Shown here: in pieces, positions 1-10,037 of the stretch
How positions within the stretch are numbered: position 1 is the stretch's first letter
Layout: every line of letters starts with the position of its first letter
Assembly: GCF_031191205.1 (NCBI RefSeq)
Contig: NZ_CP133470.1
Span: 69,501 to 133,500 of the forward strand
Source of the DNA: Haemophilus parainfluenzae ATCC 33392
GTDB lineage: Bacteria; Pseudomonadota; Gammaproteobacteria; Enterobacterales; Pasteurellaceae
Reading direction: 5' to 3'
Length of the DNA stretch: 64,000 nt
Made by a program: the position numbers and the translations under genes
The notes under the pieces: generated by a model
The model's input: the letters and a program-made list of their open reading frames with translations, nothing else
Database searches by the model: none
Told to the model about the DNA's origin: nothing

Positions 1-3000
1 TTCAAGGCATGATTAAGGGAGAGAATTTGCTCCACTTTCTGCGCAATATCCACGGTCACTTCGTTAAGGTTTTCTCGAACAAAATCACGCAACTTTTCAA
101 AACCTGCTTCATCCCACACAAACCCGCCAAAATCGGCAATCAGCTTATCCACCGCACAAGCGATACAATCGTCGATCAAATCCAACACACGACCGAACGG
201 GGTAAAATACAGCCCCAATTTAGCTTTATTCGGCAATTTTTCATGCAGATATTTAATCGGTGACGGTACATTGAGCAACAATAAGCGGCGCAGACCTTGT
301 TGCATCGCCACCGCTTGCTCAAACTCTGTTTCAAACAGTTTGATACCTACGGCATCTTTTTCATCTACAATGGCCGGAAACGCTTTGACGCTAAAGCCAC
401 GTTGTTTTTGTTCATAACATTGTGGTAAATCTGCAAAACTCCAAATATGCAGCCCGCTTTGCTCAATGCCATCATCTGCCACAGCAGAAATACTTTCCTG
501 CACACGATCTTTTAAGTTGAATTTCAGCTCATCCAAATTCATGGATTCGGCAATTTTCTTGCCGTTTTCATCCACCACACGGAAAGTCATTTTCAAATAG
601 CTTGGAATTTGTTCCCAATTCCAATGTTCCGCTTCTACGGTAACGCCCGTCATACGACGTAATTCATAAATTAGCGTATCCAATAATGGCTTTTCCAACG
701 GTACGGCACGACTTAAAAAAGCTTGAGCATAATTAGGTGCGGGCACGAAGTTACGACGATAAGATTTCGGCAGAGATTTAATCAGCGCAATCACCAATTC
801 TTCACGCAAACCTGGAATTTGCCAATCAAAGCCGGTCATTTCCACTTGATTGAGCAATGGCAACGGAATATGAACCGTCACGCCGTCTGCATCGGTACCC
901 GGTTCAAATTGATACGTCAGTTTGAGTTTCAAATTGCCTTGATGCCAGAAATTCGGGAAATCCAGCTTGCTCACCTGTTCCGCATCATCATTAATCAAGA
1001 ATGAGCGTTCAAAATTAAGCAATTCAGGATCTTTTTGCTGCGCTTTTTTCCACCAGGTATCAAAATGTTTTTGGGAAACCACTTCCGTACCAATACGCTG
1101 ATCGTAAAATTCAAAAAGCGTACGGTCATCCACCAAAATATCGCGGCGGCGGCTTTTGTGTTCCAACTTCTCTACTTCTCGAACGAGTCGTTGATTTTCT
1201 TTGAAGAATTTATGTTTGGTATTCCAATCCCCTTCCACTAAGGCTGATTGAATAAAGAGCTCGCGGCTTATCGTCGGATCAATAGAACCGTAATTCACTG
1301 GTCGCGCAGCCACAATCGGCACACCGTAAAGCGTGACTTTTTCATCAGCAATCACGGCACCACGGGATTTCGACCAACGTGGTTCGGAATAGGATTTTTT
1401 AATTAAATGCTCGGCAAGTGGCTCAATCCATTCTGGCTCGATTTCCGCCACCATACGCCCCCAAAGTTTGGAGGTTTCCACTAACTCTGCCGCCATCACC
1501 CATTTCGGTTGTTTTTTGAAAAGCACAGAATTGGGGAAAATCGCAAAATGGGCATTATGCGCGCCAAGATATTGTTGTTTTTCCGCTTCTTTTAAACCGA
1601 TATGAGAAAGCAAGCCGCTTAAAAGTGCGGTATGAATTTGCTGATATTCGGCTTTTTCGGAATTAATCGGTAAGCCCATTTCACGCACGGTTAAACGAAT
1701 TTGATGATAAATATCCTGCCATTCACGAATACGTAAATAATTTAAGAAATCCTTTTGGCATTGACGACGGAATTGGTTTTTACTCAATTCTTTTTGTTGT
1801 TCTTGTAGGTAACGCCAAAGATTGAGGAAAGCCAAGAAATCTGATTTTTTATCGGCAAAACGACGATGTTTTTCATCGGAAGCTTGCTGTTTTTCTTGTG
1901 GGCGCTCGCGCGGATCTTGAATAGATAAAGCAGCGACAATAATCATCACTTCATGCAACGCACCTTGTGAAACAGCGGTCAGCAACATCTTCGCTAAACG
2001 AGGATCCACAGGGAGTTGCGATAATTGACGACCTACTGCCGTTAATTGACGTTTCTCGCCTGATTTGGTGCGAACCATTTCAAACGCCCCCAATTCTTCC
2101 AACAGTTTTATCCCATCTTGAATATGGCGTTTATCTGGGGCATCCACAAATGGGAAAGCTTCAATATCATCCAAACCCAATGCCGTCATTTGCAAAATAA
2201 CAGAGGCTAAATTGGTGCGTAGAATTTCAGGATCGGTAAACTCTGGACGAGAATTAAAATCTTCTTCCGAATATAAACGAATACAAATCCCTTCGCTCAC
2301 ACGACCACAACGACCTTTACGCTGATTAGCCGATGCCTGTGAAATGGGTTCAATCGGTAAACGTTGTACTTTGGTGCGATAGCTATAACGGGAAATACGC
2401 GCTGTACCTGGGTCAATCACATATTTAATGCCCGGCACGGTCAATGAGGTTTCTGCGACGTTGGTCGCTAATACAATACGATTTAAACCGCTTGGATGGA
2501 AAATTTTATTCTGTTCTTGCGCAGACAAGCGAGCAAAGAGCGGTAGAATTTCCGTGTGTTTTAGATTTTGTTTTTGTAAGGCTTCGGCGGTATCGCGAAT
2601 TTCTCGCTCACCGTTCATAAAGATCAAAATATCGCCACGACCTTCCGCCTGCAGTTCATCTACTGCATTGAGAATGCCTTGTAGCTGATCTTGATCGTCT
2701 TCTTCCACTACGGGACGATAACGCACTTCAACAGGATAGGTTCTGCCCGACACTTCAATGATCGGTGCATTATTAAAATGTTTGGAAAAGCGTTCCACAT
2801 CAATAGTTGCGGAAGTGATGATAAGTTTCAAATCACGGCGACGTGGCAACAGCTGTTTCAGATAACCGAGAATAAAATCGTTGTTTAGGCTTCGTTCGTG
2901 GGCTTCATCAATAATCAAACAAGAATATTGATTAAGGAAACGATCGTTTTGAATTTCTGCTAACAGGATCCCGTCAGTCATCAACTTGATTTGCGTATCA

Positions 3001-3515
3001 TCACTGATTTGATCGTTAAAACGGACTTTATAACCGACTAATCCACCAAGCTCCGTTTTCAACTCTTCAGCAATACGCGCTGCAACTGAACGAGCAGCAA
3101 TACGGCGTGGCTGAGTATGACCAATCATGCCCAAATTGCCAAAACCTAACTCCAAACACATTTTCGGCAATTGAGTGGTTTTACCTGAACCGGTTTCCCC
3201 CGCCACGACGATCACTTGATGCTCGGAAAGCAGTTTTTCAATTTCTGCTTTGTGTTGGCTAACGGGCAAACTCTCTGGAAAAATGATGGGATTTTGCACC
3301 GCACTTTTACGATTTTCTACACGTAATTGAGCCTGTTCAATCTGCAGCTGGATTTCTGCGGCAACAGCTTGTTGAGCTTCTTGGCTTTTAATTTTTCCAA
3401 TACCATGAATGCGAGCGGATAAACGACGTTGATCCACCAGCATGATATCCTTGAGTTTCGAAAAAAGAGATTGTTGTATCGGGTTTAATTCACGTTTGAC
3501 TGATTTATTCTTCAT
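1..3515 (-). CDS. hrpA: ATP-dependent RNA helicase HrpA (partial, C-terminus beyond window)
   Basis: This reading frame stays open from its ATG at 3515 to the left edge of the window, giving about 1171 codons; E. coli HrpA has about 1300 residues, so only the end is missing. It is a DEAH-box RNA helicase. The Walker A motif GETGSGKTT lies at residues 106-114 and the DEAH box, in IIDEAHERS, at 203-206. The QRKGRCGRV motif VI and the long HrpA-type C-terminal region follow. In E. coli HrpA rescues stalled ribosomes and processes some mRNAs. The start lies two bases after the ygdD stop, so yeaL, ygdD and hrpA probably share a transcript. Family assignment is certain; its role here is by homology. 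Confidence 0.95.
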   Translation of the reverse strand, partial: MKNKSVKRELNPIQQSLFSKLKDIMLVDQRRLSARIHGIGKIKSQEAQQAVAAEIQLQIEQAQLRVENRKSAVQNPIIFPESLPVSQHKAEIEKLLSEHQVIVVAGETGSGKTTQLPKMCLELGFGNLGMIGHTQPRRIAARSVAARIAEELKTELGGLVGYKVRFNDQISDDTQIKLMTDGILLAEIQNDRFLNQYSCLIIDEAHERSLNNDFILGYLKQLLPRRRDLKLIITSATIDVERFSKHFNNAPIIEVSGRTYPVEVRYRPVVEEDDQDQLQGILNAVDELQAEGRGDILIFMNGEREIRDTAEALQKQNLKHTEILPLFARLSAQEQNKIFHPSGLNRIVLATNVAETSLTVPGIKYVIDPGTARISRYSYRTKVQRLPIEPISQASANQRKGRCGRVSEGICIRLYSEEDFNSRPEFTDPEILRTNLASVILQMTALGLDDIEAFPFVDAPDKRHIQDGIKLLEELGAFEMVRTKSGEKRQLTAVGRQLSQLPVDPRLAKMLLTAVSQGALHEVMIIVAALSIQDPRERPQEKQQASDEKHRRFADKKSDFLAFLNLWRYLQEQQKELSKNQFRRQCQKDFLNYLRIREWQDIYHQIRLTVREMGLPINSEKAEYQQIHTALLSGLLSHIGLKEAEKQQYLGAHNAHFAIFPNSVLFKKQPKWVMAAELVETSKLWGRMVAEIEPEWIEPLAEHLIKKSYSEPRWSKSRGAVIADEKVTLYGVPIVAARPVNYGSIDPTISRELFIQSALVEGDWNTKHKFFKENQRLVREVEKLEHKSRRRDILVDDRTLFEFYDQRIGTEVVSQKHFDTWWKKAQQKDPELLNFERSFLINDDAEQVSKLDFPNFWHQGNLKLKLTYQFEPGTDADGVTVHIPLPLLNQVEMTGFDWQIPGLREELVIALIKSLPKSYRRNFVPAPNYAQAFLSRAVPLEKPLLDTLIYELRRMTGVTVEAEHWNWEQIPSYLKMTFRVVDENGKKIAESMNLDELKFNLKDRVQESISAVADDGIEQSGLHIWSFADLPQCYEQKQRGFSVKAFPAIVDEKDAVGIKLFETEFEQAVAMQQGLRRLLLLNVPSPIKYLHEKLPNKAKLGLYFTPFGRVLDLIDDCIACAVDKLIADFGGFVWDEAGFEKLRDFVRENLNEVTVDIAQKVEQILSLNHAL

Positions 3516-3517
3516 AC

Positions 3518-3901
3518 CTATTTACTTTTAACACCACCGTAAGCCAAGCACAGCCAACCAATTAAAAATAACGTTCCGCCAATTGGTGTTACCCAAACAA
3601 GGAATTTGCCTACACCAAGAGCGAGCGCATAAAGACTGCCGCTAAAAAGAAGAATGCCGTACGCCCAACTCCCTGCAGCGAAATTAGCCATTTTATTTGT
3701 AACCAGTGATTCACGGCACAATTGCAAAATACCAATCGCTAAAATTGCAATGGTGTGGAACATTTGATATCTCACACCAGTTTCAATCCACGCCAATTCT
3801 TTAGGTTCTAAAACTTTGCTTAATCCGTGGGCAGCAAAAGCGCCAATTGCCACACATAACAAACCGCTTAGCCCAGCGATAAATAACCATTTGTTTTTCA
3901 T
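3518..3901 (-). CDS. ygdD: DUF423 family inner membrane protein (YgdD-like)
   Basis: A 127-residue, almost wholly hydrophobic protein with about four predicted membrane helices. The N-terminal pattern GAFAAHGL and the segment GVRYQMFHTIAIL are typical of the DUF423/YgdD family, whose function is not known. Its ATG directly abuts the stop codon of the upstream yeaL-like gene with no bases between, and its own stop is two bases before hrpA, so the three are almost certainly cotranscribed. Length matches the family. No biochemical role can be inferred from the sequence. Confidence 0.85.
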   Translation of the reverse strand: MKNKWLFIAGLSGLLCVAIGAFAAHGLSKVLEPKELAWIETGVRYQMFHTIAILAIGILQLCRESLVTNKMANFAAGSWAYGILLFSGSLYALALGVGKFLVWVTPIGGTLFLIGWLCLAYGGVKSK

Positions 3902-4354
3902 CTAAAATTTTCCTACTAATATCGCTAAAATACCGGCGGCGATAAGTGGACCTACCGGAATGCCTCCTAAGAAAGACACACCAATAATCGTACCAATTAA
4001 TAATCCAGTCACTAAAACAGGTTGTTCCCCCATTAATGGCACCCCTTTCCCTGCAAGCCATGCCACTAATGCCCCAATTAAAATAGAGACACCCATTTTC
4101 CAGTTTAAAAATGAACTGAGATCGGGAAGTTGGATTTTCCCCGACACTAACGGTGCAAGCACACCAATTGTTAAAATGACGATCCCAATTTTTATCCCAT
4201 ATTGTTCGAGTATGGGAATGTATTTGGATAATAAGGTTTGCTGCATGATTAATAGCACTGCAGCGGAGATGGTGATTGCGCTATTTTGACTCATTAATCC
4301 CAAAACGATTAAGAAAACCAATAATAACGCGATCATATTGAATTGTAATGACAT
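3902..4354 (-). CDS. yeaL: UPF0756/DUF441 membrane protein (YeaL-like)
   Basis: A 150-residue membrane protein with about four hydrophobic helices and a glycine-rich C-terminal half ([17 protein letters not shown]). The whole pattern, including the central [15 protein letters not shown] segment, matches the UPF0756 (DUF441, YeaL) family of unknown function. It is first in the leftward yeaL-ygdD-hrpA group. A degenerate uptake-signal copy (AAATGCGGT) sits just upstream. No substrate or partner can be inferred. Confidence 0.85.
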   Translation of the reverse strand: MSLQFNMIALLLVFLIVLGLMSQNSAITISAAVLLIMQQTLLSKYIPILEQYGIKIGIVILTIGVLAPLVSGKIQLPDLSSFLNWKMGVSILIGALVAWLAGKGVPLMGEQPVLVTGLLIGTIIGVSFLGGIPVGPLIAAGILAILVGKF

Positions 4355-4517
4355 AATACCTCTAAAATGCGGTCAAAACACAGACTATTTTACATGTAAA
4401 GTTTTTGTAAATTATACCAATTTCTCGCTTTTCTGTGTTTTTTATTTATCCAAAAAAGGCTAGAATATAAGTCAACTTTCTTCTCATACTCCCTGTTTTT
4501 ACTAAGGTTTTTGCCCT

Positions 4518-6425
4518 ATGTCGAATGTTGTCAGCCCTGAATTGATTAAAACCGTTGTTCTACTTGCTACCAGTGTGACCATCGTGCCGCTTTTTAAGCG
4601 CATTGGCTTAGGTAGCGTATTAGGTTATTTAGTAGCGGGCTGTTTAATTGGTCCTTCAGTGTTTGGTGTGGTAGAAGATGCTGAATCAGTTCTCCATATG
4701 GCGGAACTGGGTGTGGTGATGTTCTTATTCATTATCGGTTTGGAAATGCACCCCGAACGTTTATGGGCGATGAGAAAAGCAATTTTCGGGCGAGGTTTTC
4801 TACAAGTAGGGTTATGCGGCGCACTACTCACCTTTGCTGGTATCTATATCTTAAATCTTCCTAAAGAAGTGGCGTTTATTGCAGGCATGGGCTTTACCCT
4901 TTCTTCCACAGCCATTGTGATGCAAGTATTAGAAGAACGCTGTATTACAAACACCCCCAAAGGTCAACGTGTTATTTCTACCTTAATTTTTGAAGATTTA
5001 TCCATTGTGCCATTATTGGCATCCATCGCCTTTTTAACGCCCGAAACAACGCATATTGAACACCAAACTAACTGGACATCCATTGCCGTTGCGCTAGGTG
5101 CCGTTGTGGGGTTAGTCGTTGCGGGTAAATGGTTAATGAATCCAATTTTCCGTTTAATTTCCAAAGCCCATATTCGCGAAATGATGACAGCAGCCGCGTT
5201 GCTTGTAGTCTTAGGCGCGGCATTAGCCATGGAAGCAAGTGGCCTTTCAATGGCGATGGGCGCCTTTGTTGCTGGCGTAATGCTTTCAGAATCTGCATTC
5301 CGTCACCAATTAGAAGCCGATATTGAACCTTTCCGTGGTCTATTGCTTGGTCTCTTCTTCATGGGCGTGGGAATGTCACTTGATTTAACCTTGGTATTCC
5401 ATAATGCACTTTGGTTATTAAGCATAGTATGTCTTTATATCATTGGCAAAGCCTTAGCCGTTTATACCGTCGCACGAATTACAAAACTTGACCGAAAAGA
5501 ATCAGTTGGACGAATGACTATCATGGCGCACGGTGGTGAATTTGCATTCGTACTCTTCTCAGCTGCGACCACTGCAGGCGTGATGACAAAAGATCAAAAT
5601 GCAACCTTTACCGCTGCAGTGATTATTTCGATGTTATTCTCCCCATTGATAGGTTTATTAATGCGTAAAATCAACCAACGCAAATCAGCAAATCAAGAGG
5701 AAAAAATCGATACTAGCGATCTCGATCCAATTGTGGATTTAGAAGATAGCGTGCTCGTAATTGGTTTTGGTCGTTTCAGCCAAATCGTCTGTCAATCACT
5801 TCTTGTTCGTGGCATTAACGTATCGGTGATTGACCGTAACATCGAAAATATTCGTGCGGCAGCTAAATTTGGTTTTAAAGTTTATTACGGTGATGGTATT
5901 CGTCTTGATGTATTACGCACTGCCGGTATCGAAAAAGCTAAATGTGTCGTCATTGGGATTAATGATACACAACGTATTGAAAACATCGTTCAGAATTTGA
6001 AAGATGCTTATCCGAAACTCCCTATTTTGGCGCGAACTTATGACCGCAGAACAACCGTGAATCTTATCAAGCAAGATGTGGACTTTATTGTACGTGAGAC
6101 CTTTGAGTCTGCCCTCACGCTCAGTCATGCAACACTAATGCAATTAGGTATCAATAAAATTGAAGCTGACGAGGTCATTGCAGAAGTTCGTTACTTAGAC
6201 CAGGAAAGGTTGAATGAAGAAGTTTTACATGGTTTTTCAACAGACATCATCCGAAAATATTGGATGCCCAAACCCTTCATAAAACCACATTCTGATGCCG
6301 AAGCATTAAATGAAGAAACAGCTGAAATTTTAGAAAAAGAAGATGATACTAATGATGATGAAACGGCGATTGAAACCCTTCTTCACGATGATTCAGAAAC
6401 CGAAAAACAAAAAGAAGTTGAATAA
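4518..6425 (+). CDS. kefC: CPA2 family potassium/proton antiporter, KefB/KefC type
   Basis: A 635-residue protein with an N-terminal Na+/H+-exchanger-type membrane domain (about residues 1-385). It includes the GYLVAGCLIGP and LGVVMFLFIIGLEM helices and the GMGFTLSSTAIV motif. A cytoplasmic RCK/TrkA-N domain follows, with nucleotide-binding loop GFGRFS near residue 415. This is the glutathione-gated potassium efflux type that protects against electrophiles by lowering cytoplasmic pH. The last 45 residues are very acidic and probably disordered. KefB and KefC cannot be separated by eye. No kefF or kefG accessory gene is adjacent, so the activator, if any, is elsewhere. A bidirectional terminator follows directly. 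Confidence 0.9.
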   Translation: MSNVVSPELIKTVVLLATSVTIVPLFKRIGLGSVLGYLVAGCLIGPSVFGVVEDAESVLHMAELGVVMFLFIIGLEMHPERLWAMRKAIFGRGFLQVGLCGALLTFAGIYILNLPKEVAFIAGMGFTLSSTAIVMQVLEERCITNTPKGQRVISTLIFEDLSIVPLLASIAFLTPETTHIEHQTNWTSIAVALGAVVGLVVAGKWLMNPIFRLISKAHIREMMTAAALLVVLGAALAMEASGLSMAMGAFVAGVMLSESAFRHQLEADIEPFRGLLLGLFFMGVGMSLDLTLVFHNALWLLSIVCLYIIGKALAVYTVARITKLDRKESVGRMTIMAHGGEFAFVLFSAATTAGVMTKDQNATFTAAVIISMLFSPLIGLLMRKINQRKSANQEEKIDTSDLDPIVDLEDSVLVIGFGRFSQIVCQSLLVRGINVSVIDRNIENIRAAAKFGFKVYYGDGIRLDVLRTAGIEKAKCVVIGINDTQRIENIVQNLKDAYPKLPILARTYDRRTTVNLIKQDVDFIVRETFESALTLSHATLMQLGINKIEADEVIAEVRYLDQERLNEEVLHGFSTDIIRKYWMPKPFIKPHSDAEALNEETAEILEKEDDTNDDETAIETLLHDDSETEKQKEVE

Positions 6426-6426
6426 C

Positions 6427-6456
6427 AAAAAGCCCGATCACTATCGGGCTTTTTTA
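6427..6456. terminator. Bidirectional terminator between the Kef antiporter and rlmL
   Basis: A perfect stem AAAAAGCCCGAT / ATCGGGCTTTTT around a four-base loop. It has an A-tract on the left and a T-tract on the right, so it can end the two converging genes. Confidence 0.85.
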
Positions 6457-8592
6457 TTAGGCTTTCATGGTCACAATCCAGCAATTATGGATTTGTTTGT
6501 TACGTTCAAAATCAAGCGGTAATGTTTTCGCTGAAATTTCGACCGCACTTAGTCCCAGCTCATCTAACGTCTCAAAATCCATTTTAAAACCACGTTTATT
6601 ATTTGAGAACACGATGGTGCCGTTAGGACGTAAAATACGTTTGAGATTACGCATTAATTTGATGTGATCACGTTGAACATCCCAGCTGTCTTCCATACGT
6701 TTAGAATTCGAGAATGTTGGCGGATCCACGAAAATCAGATCAAACTGACGATCGCATTTTTCTAACCATTGTAAGCAATCAGCTTGGATGAGTTTGTGCT
6801 GTTTGCCTTCAATATCATTTAAAATCAGGTTTTGCTCTGCCCAGTTTAAATAGGTGTTAGACATATCCACGGTCGTTGTTGATTTTGCCCCACCTAATGC
6901 TGCATGCACTGTTGCAGAACCGGTATAAGCGAAAAGATTGAGGAAATCTTTACCTTTTGCCATTTCACCAAGCATTTTACGGGTTAAACGATGATCTAAG
7001 AATAATCCTGTATCCAAGTAATCTGTTAGATTCACCCAAAGCTGTGCGCCGTATTCATTTACATAGAAATATTCGCCTTTATTGGCCAATTTTTCATATT
7101 GATTGGTGCCTTTTTGTTTTTGACGGACTTTCAAAATCAGTTTATTGGTTTCAATTCCAGTGACTTGTAAGGTTGCAGTCACTGCATCCAATAAACGCTG
7201 ACGCGCTTTGTTTTCATCAATATTTTTCGGTGCGGCATACTCTTGCACCACAATATGATCGCCATAACGATCCACCGCTACGTTATATTCCGGTAAATCA
7301 GCATCATATAAACGATACGCATCAAGGCCTTGCTGTTTCGCCCATTTTTCAATTTTCTTGATATTTTTCTGTAAGCGATTCGCAAAATCTACCGCTACCG
7401 TTGAAGTGCGGTCAAATTCAAGCGGATTTTCAACCGAACTTTCTTTACGCTCAGAAATTTGATAATTCTTCTGAACACAATCTAACGGACCGTTTTTCGC
7501 TTTAAATTGACGATGAGAACGCATACGCAAGCAATCAAGCAACGTAGATTCACTACTAAAAATCGACGCATTCCAACCACCAAATTCATTTTTAAGGCGT
7601 TGTCCAAAGACTGAATATAGTGCAATCAAAGCAGGAGTTGTACCTAAACGCTCACCATAAGGCGGGTTACAAATCACCGTTCCCACTTCATCTGGACTTG
7701 GATTTTTTAATGCGGCAACATCACCTTGTTTCCACTGAATTAAATGTGCCACACCTGCATTTTGTGCATTCTTTTGCGCTTTTTTCAGTACGCGATGATC
7801 GAGATCGAAGCCATAAAAATGCGGTTTTAGATTTTGATTAAAATAAGTTTCAGCTTGCTGTGCCGCTTCTGCTTTGACCTTATCCCAAGCATCTTGATTA
7901 TGCCCTTTCCAGCAATCAAAGCCCCAATGTAAACGATGTAATTGCGGTGCAATTTGTGCTTCCATCTGCGCGGCTTCAATTAGCAAGGTGCCCGAACCGC
8001 ACATTGGATCCACTAAAGGTGTCCCTTTTTTCCAACCTGAACGAAGCACAATCGCGGCAGCTAAGGTTTCACGTAAAGGCGCTTGGCCTGTATCTTCGCG
8101 ATAACCTCGTAAATGTAATGCTTCACCACTTAAATCGAGTGAAACGACAAGCTCTTCTTTATTCAAATAAGCATGAATTCGAATATCTGGATAGTTTTTA
8201 TCCACATTTGGACGCGCTTTCCCTTGACGTTCAAAATAATCCACAATGGCATCTTTCACACGCATCGCACCAAATTGGGTATGGCGAATTTCTTGGTTTG
8301 TCCCGTTGAAATCAACAAAAAATGTAACTTTCTCATCAAAATAACTTAACCAATCTTGCCCTGTCACAATTGAATACAAGTCTAAATCACTATATACCTT
8401 GCCATTTACAATCGGTAACAAAATACGTGAAGCTAAACGTGACCATAATAAACTGCGATAAAGTGCTTCATCATCAGCCTGAAAATGTACGCCGCCTTGT
8501 GCAATTTTACATTCCGTTGCACCAAGCTCAGTTAGTTCGACTTTTAAGAGTTCTTCAAAACCACGGGCAGTTGTGGCAAATAGTTGTTTCAT
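6457..8592 (-). CDS. rlmL: Bifunctional 23S rRNA methyltransferase RlmKL (m2G2445 and m7G2069)
   Basis: A 711-residue fusion of two methyltransferases that modify domain V of 23S rRNA. The N-terminal half has a THUMP domain (about residues 45-155), then the RlmL domain with SAM motif [11 protein letters not shown] and catalytic NPPYGERLG near residue 308. The C-terminal RlmK half has its own SAM site ([15 protein letters not shown]) and the VDPPTFSNS motif near residue 620. Length matches E. coli YcbY (702 residues). Two exact uptake signals lie within the gene (6542, 7404). Monocistronic: a terminator follows, and a palindromic repeat lies just upstream. Confidence 0.97.
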   Translation of the reverse strand: MKQLFATTARGFEELLKVELTELGATECKIAQGGVHFQADDEALYRSLLWSRLASRILLPIVNGKVYSDLDLYSIVTGQDWLSYFDEKVTFFVDFNGTNQEIRHTQFGAMRVKDAIVDYFERQGKARPNVDKNYPDIRIHAYLNKEELVVSLDLSGEALHLRGYREDTGQAPLRETLAAAIVLRSGWKKGTPLVDPMCGSGTLLIEAAQMEAQIAPQLHRLHWGFDCWKGHNQDAWDKVKAEAAQQAETYFNQNLKPHFYGFDLDHRVLKKAQKNAQNAGVAHLIQWKQGDVAALKNPSPDEVGTVICNPPYGERLGTTPALIALYSVFGQRLKNEFGGWNASIFSSESTLLDCLRMRSHRQFKAKNGPLDCVQKNYQISERKESSVENPLEFDRTSTVAVDFANRLQKNIKKIEKWAKQQGLDAYRLYDADLPEYNVAVDRYGDHIVVQEYAAPKNIDENKARQRLLDAVTATLQVTGIETNKLILKVRQKQKGTNQYEKLANKGEYFYVNEYGAQLWVNLTDYLDTGLFLDHRLTRKMLGEMAKGKDFLNLFAYTGSATVHAALGGAKSTTTVDMSNTYLNWAEQNLILNDIEGKQHKLIQADCLQWLEKCDRQFDLIFVDPPTFSNSKRMEDSWDVQRDHIKLMRNLKRILRPNGTIVFSNNKRGFKMDFETLDELGLSAVEISAKTLPLDFERNKQIHNCWIVTMKA

Positions 8593-8649
8593 GCGTTTTC
8601 TCGGTAGGGAAAAATTGGGCGGATTATAGCATAGTTTTAATTAGGATTT

Positions 8650-8833
8650 CGCCTAAGGCGACCTACTTTTCTTTGCTTGTGCAAAGCAAAGTAGGCAAAA
8701 GAAAACACACCCCAATTAAATCGCTAATCCTCATTCTTTTTCAATTTTCTTTACAGAAATTTTCGAACTCGCTTCGCTCAAACAAGCGAAAATTTCTTAA
8801 AAATTGAAAATCATTCGGGCGATTTAGATGGGG
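8650..8833. repeat. Nested palindromic intergenic element
   Basis: The region between znuA and rlmL holds no gene but several nested inverted repeats. 8662-8695 forms a 15-bp stem with one mismatch and a four-base loop. 8710-8724 pairs with 8819-8833 (13 of 15). Inside that, segments near 8740-8765 pair with 8786-8810 (for example AAATTTTCG with CGAAAATTT). The full 124-bp inner palindrome could form one long hairpin in RNA. This is the layout of a MITE-like or REP-like repeat, but other copies cannot be seen in the window. Confidence 0.6.
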
Positions 8834-8836
8834 CAA

Positions 8837-8865
8837 TAAAAAAACAGCCTTAAAGGCTGTTTTTA
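8837..8865 (-). terminator. Terminator of znuA
   Basis: A ten-base stem AAAACAGCCT / AGGCTGTTTT with a three-base loop, followed on the minus strand by a T-tract, 20 bases after the znuA stop. Confidence 0.85.
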
Positions 8866-8883
8866 AGATAAAAGTAAATAAGA

Positions 8884-9870
8884 TTATTTACTTAAACATT
8901 GAGCATAGCTATCAGCGGTGGCTTGAAGGAAATTCGCATAAGAATTTGGACCAAGCTGTACGTTATCGCCAATAGGATCTAAACGACCCACATTAACTTT
9001 TGTACTTTGCGCTAGCGAATCAATCACTTTTGGTGTGAATTGAGGCTCAGCAAAAAGACAATTTACATGGTGTTCTTCAATCTCTTCTTTGATGTGAGCA
9101 ATGGTTTTTGCACCCGGTGCCACTAATGGATTAATGGTGAAATAACCGGTTTGATTTAAACCATACGCATCATTGAAATAGCTATAAGCATCATGGAACA
9201 CAAAGAAGCCTTTATCTTTGAGTGGTGCCAATTGTGCTTTGATTTTATCGCTTTGCTCAGTCAAAGTGCGGTTAAAATCGGCTAAGTTTTTCGCAATGAG
9301 TTCTTTTTTATCTGGGTGTTGTTCTGTTAATTTATCCGCGACTTTCTGTGCCACAATTTGGCTAATGGCGGGTGAATACCATAAGTGCCAATTCACGCTT
9401 AACCCATTTTCATCTACATCATGGTGATGATGCTCATGGTCATGACCATGTTCGTGCTTATGATCGTGTCCATGTTTATGATCATGACCGTGCTCGTGTT
9501 CATCGCCTTCATGATAATGCTCATGATGCACTTTGCTTAAAAGTGGTTTAATTTCTGGAATATCAGAAATATTGATGACTTTTTTACTATCAATTTGGCT
9601 AATCGGTTTTGCTAAGAAAGCGTCAATATCTTCACCAACCCAAAGCACTAAATCTGCAGATTTCACTTTTTGCACATCTGAAAGTTTTAAGCTGTAATCA
9701 TGTGGAGAAGCACCTGCCGGTACTAAAACCTGTGTATCCGTCACACCGTTTGCAATAGACGATGTAATAAAACCGAGCGGTTTCACGGAGGCCAATACAT
9801 CTGCATTTGCGATCATTGGAAGGGTTAAAAGTGCGGTAGAAATTGCACTCATTTTTAATACTTGTTTCAT
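8884..9870 (-). CDS. znuA: Zinc ABC transporter substrate-binding protein ZnuA
   Basis: A periplasmic zinc-binding lipocalin-unrelated cluster 9 solute receptor that delivers Zn2+ to the ZnuBC transporter. From the chosen ATG the protein has 328 residues with a clean Sec signal peptide (to about IANA/DV). The charged loop at about residues 117-150 is extremely histidine-rich (repeated HEHGHDHK units), the family's zinc-sensing loop. The core motifs ASVKPLGFI and HDAYSYF contain ligand histidines. The ATG at 9870 has the Shine-Dalgarno AAGGAA. An in-frame ATG 45 bases upstream (9915) also has a strong AAGGAG and would add 15 residues before the signal peptide. znuB and znuC are not adjacent. 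Confidence 0.95.
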   Translation of the reverse strand: MKQVLKMSAISTALLTLPMIANADVLASVKPLGFITSSIANGVTDTQVLVPAGASPHDYSLKLSDVQKVKSADLVLWVGEDIDAFLAKPISQIDSKKVINISDIPEIKPLLSKVHHEHYHEGDEHEHGHDHKHGHDHKHEHGHDHEHHHHDVDENGLSVNWHLWYSPAISQIVAQKVADKLTEQHPDKKELIAKNLADFNRTLTEQSDKIKAQLAPLKDKGFFVFHDAYSYFNDAYGLNQTGYFTINPLVAPGAKTIAHIKEEIEEHHVNCLFAEPQFTPKVIDSLAQSTKVNVGRLDPIGDNVQLGPNSYANFLQATADSYAQCLSK

Positions 9871-10005
9871 GTTTGTTTCCTTGCTTTTATTGGGAATTAT
9901 TCTCAAAGCCAACATAGACTACTCCTTTTTGATAAAATTGCAACATTCCAAATAAAAAAATGAAGTGATATTTCTTCATCTTGTTAAATACTTTCATTCA
10001 TAAAG

Positions 10006-10030
10006 AAAAAGCAACGTTTTCACGTTGCTT
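10006..10030 (-). terminator. Terminator of tcdA
   Basis: Nine-base perfect stem AAGCAACGT / ACGTTGCTT with a T-tract on the minus strand, just past the tcdA stop. Confidence 0.85.
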
Positions 10031-10037
10031 CATTTCT

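Noticed and set aside
3801..4289. Overlapping ORFs on both strands in yeaL/ygdD
   Set aside because: They are shadows in other frames of two well-conserved membrane proteins and have no ribosome sites.
8370..8807. 145-residue plus-strand ORF
   Set aside because: It covers the antisense of rlmL's 5' end and the palindromic element; the repeated-element peptide SKVGKRKHTP is translation of the hairpin, not a protein.
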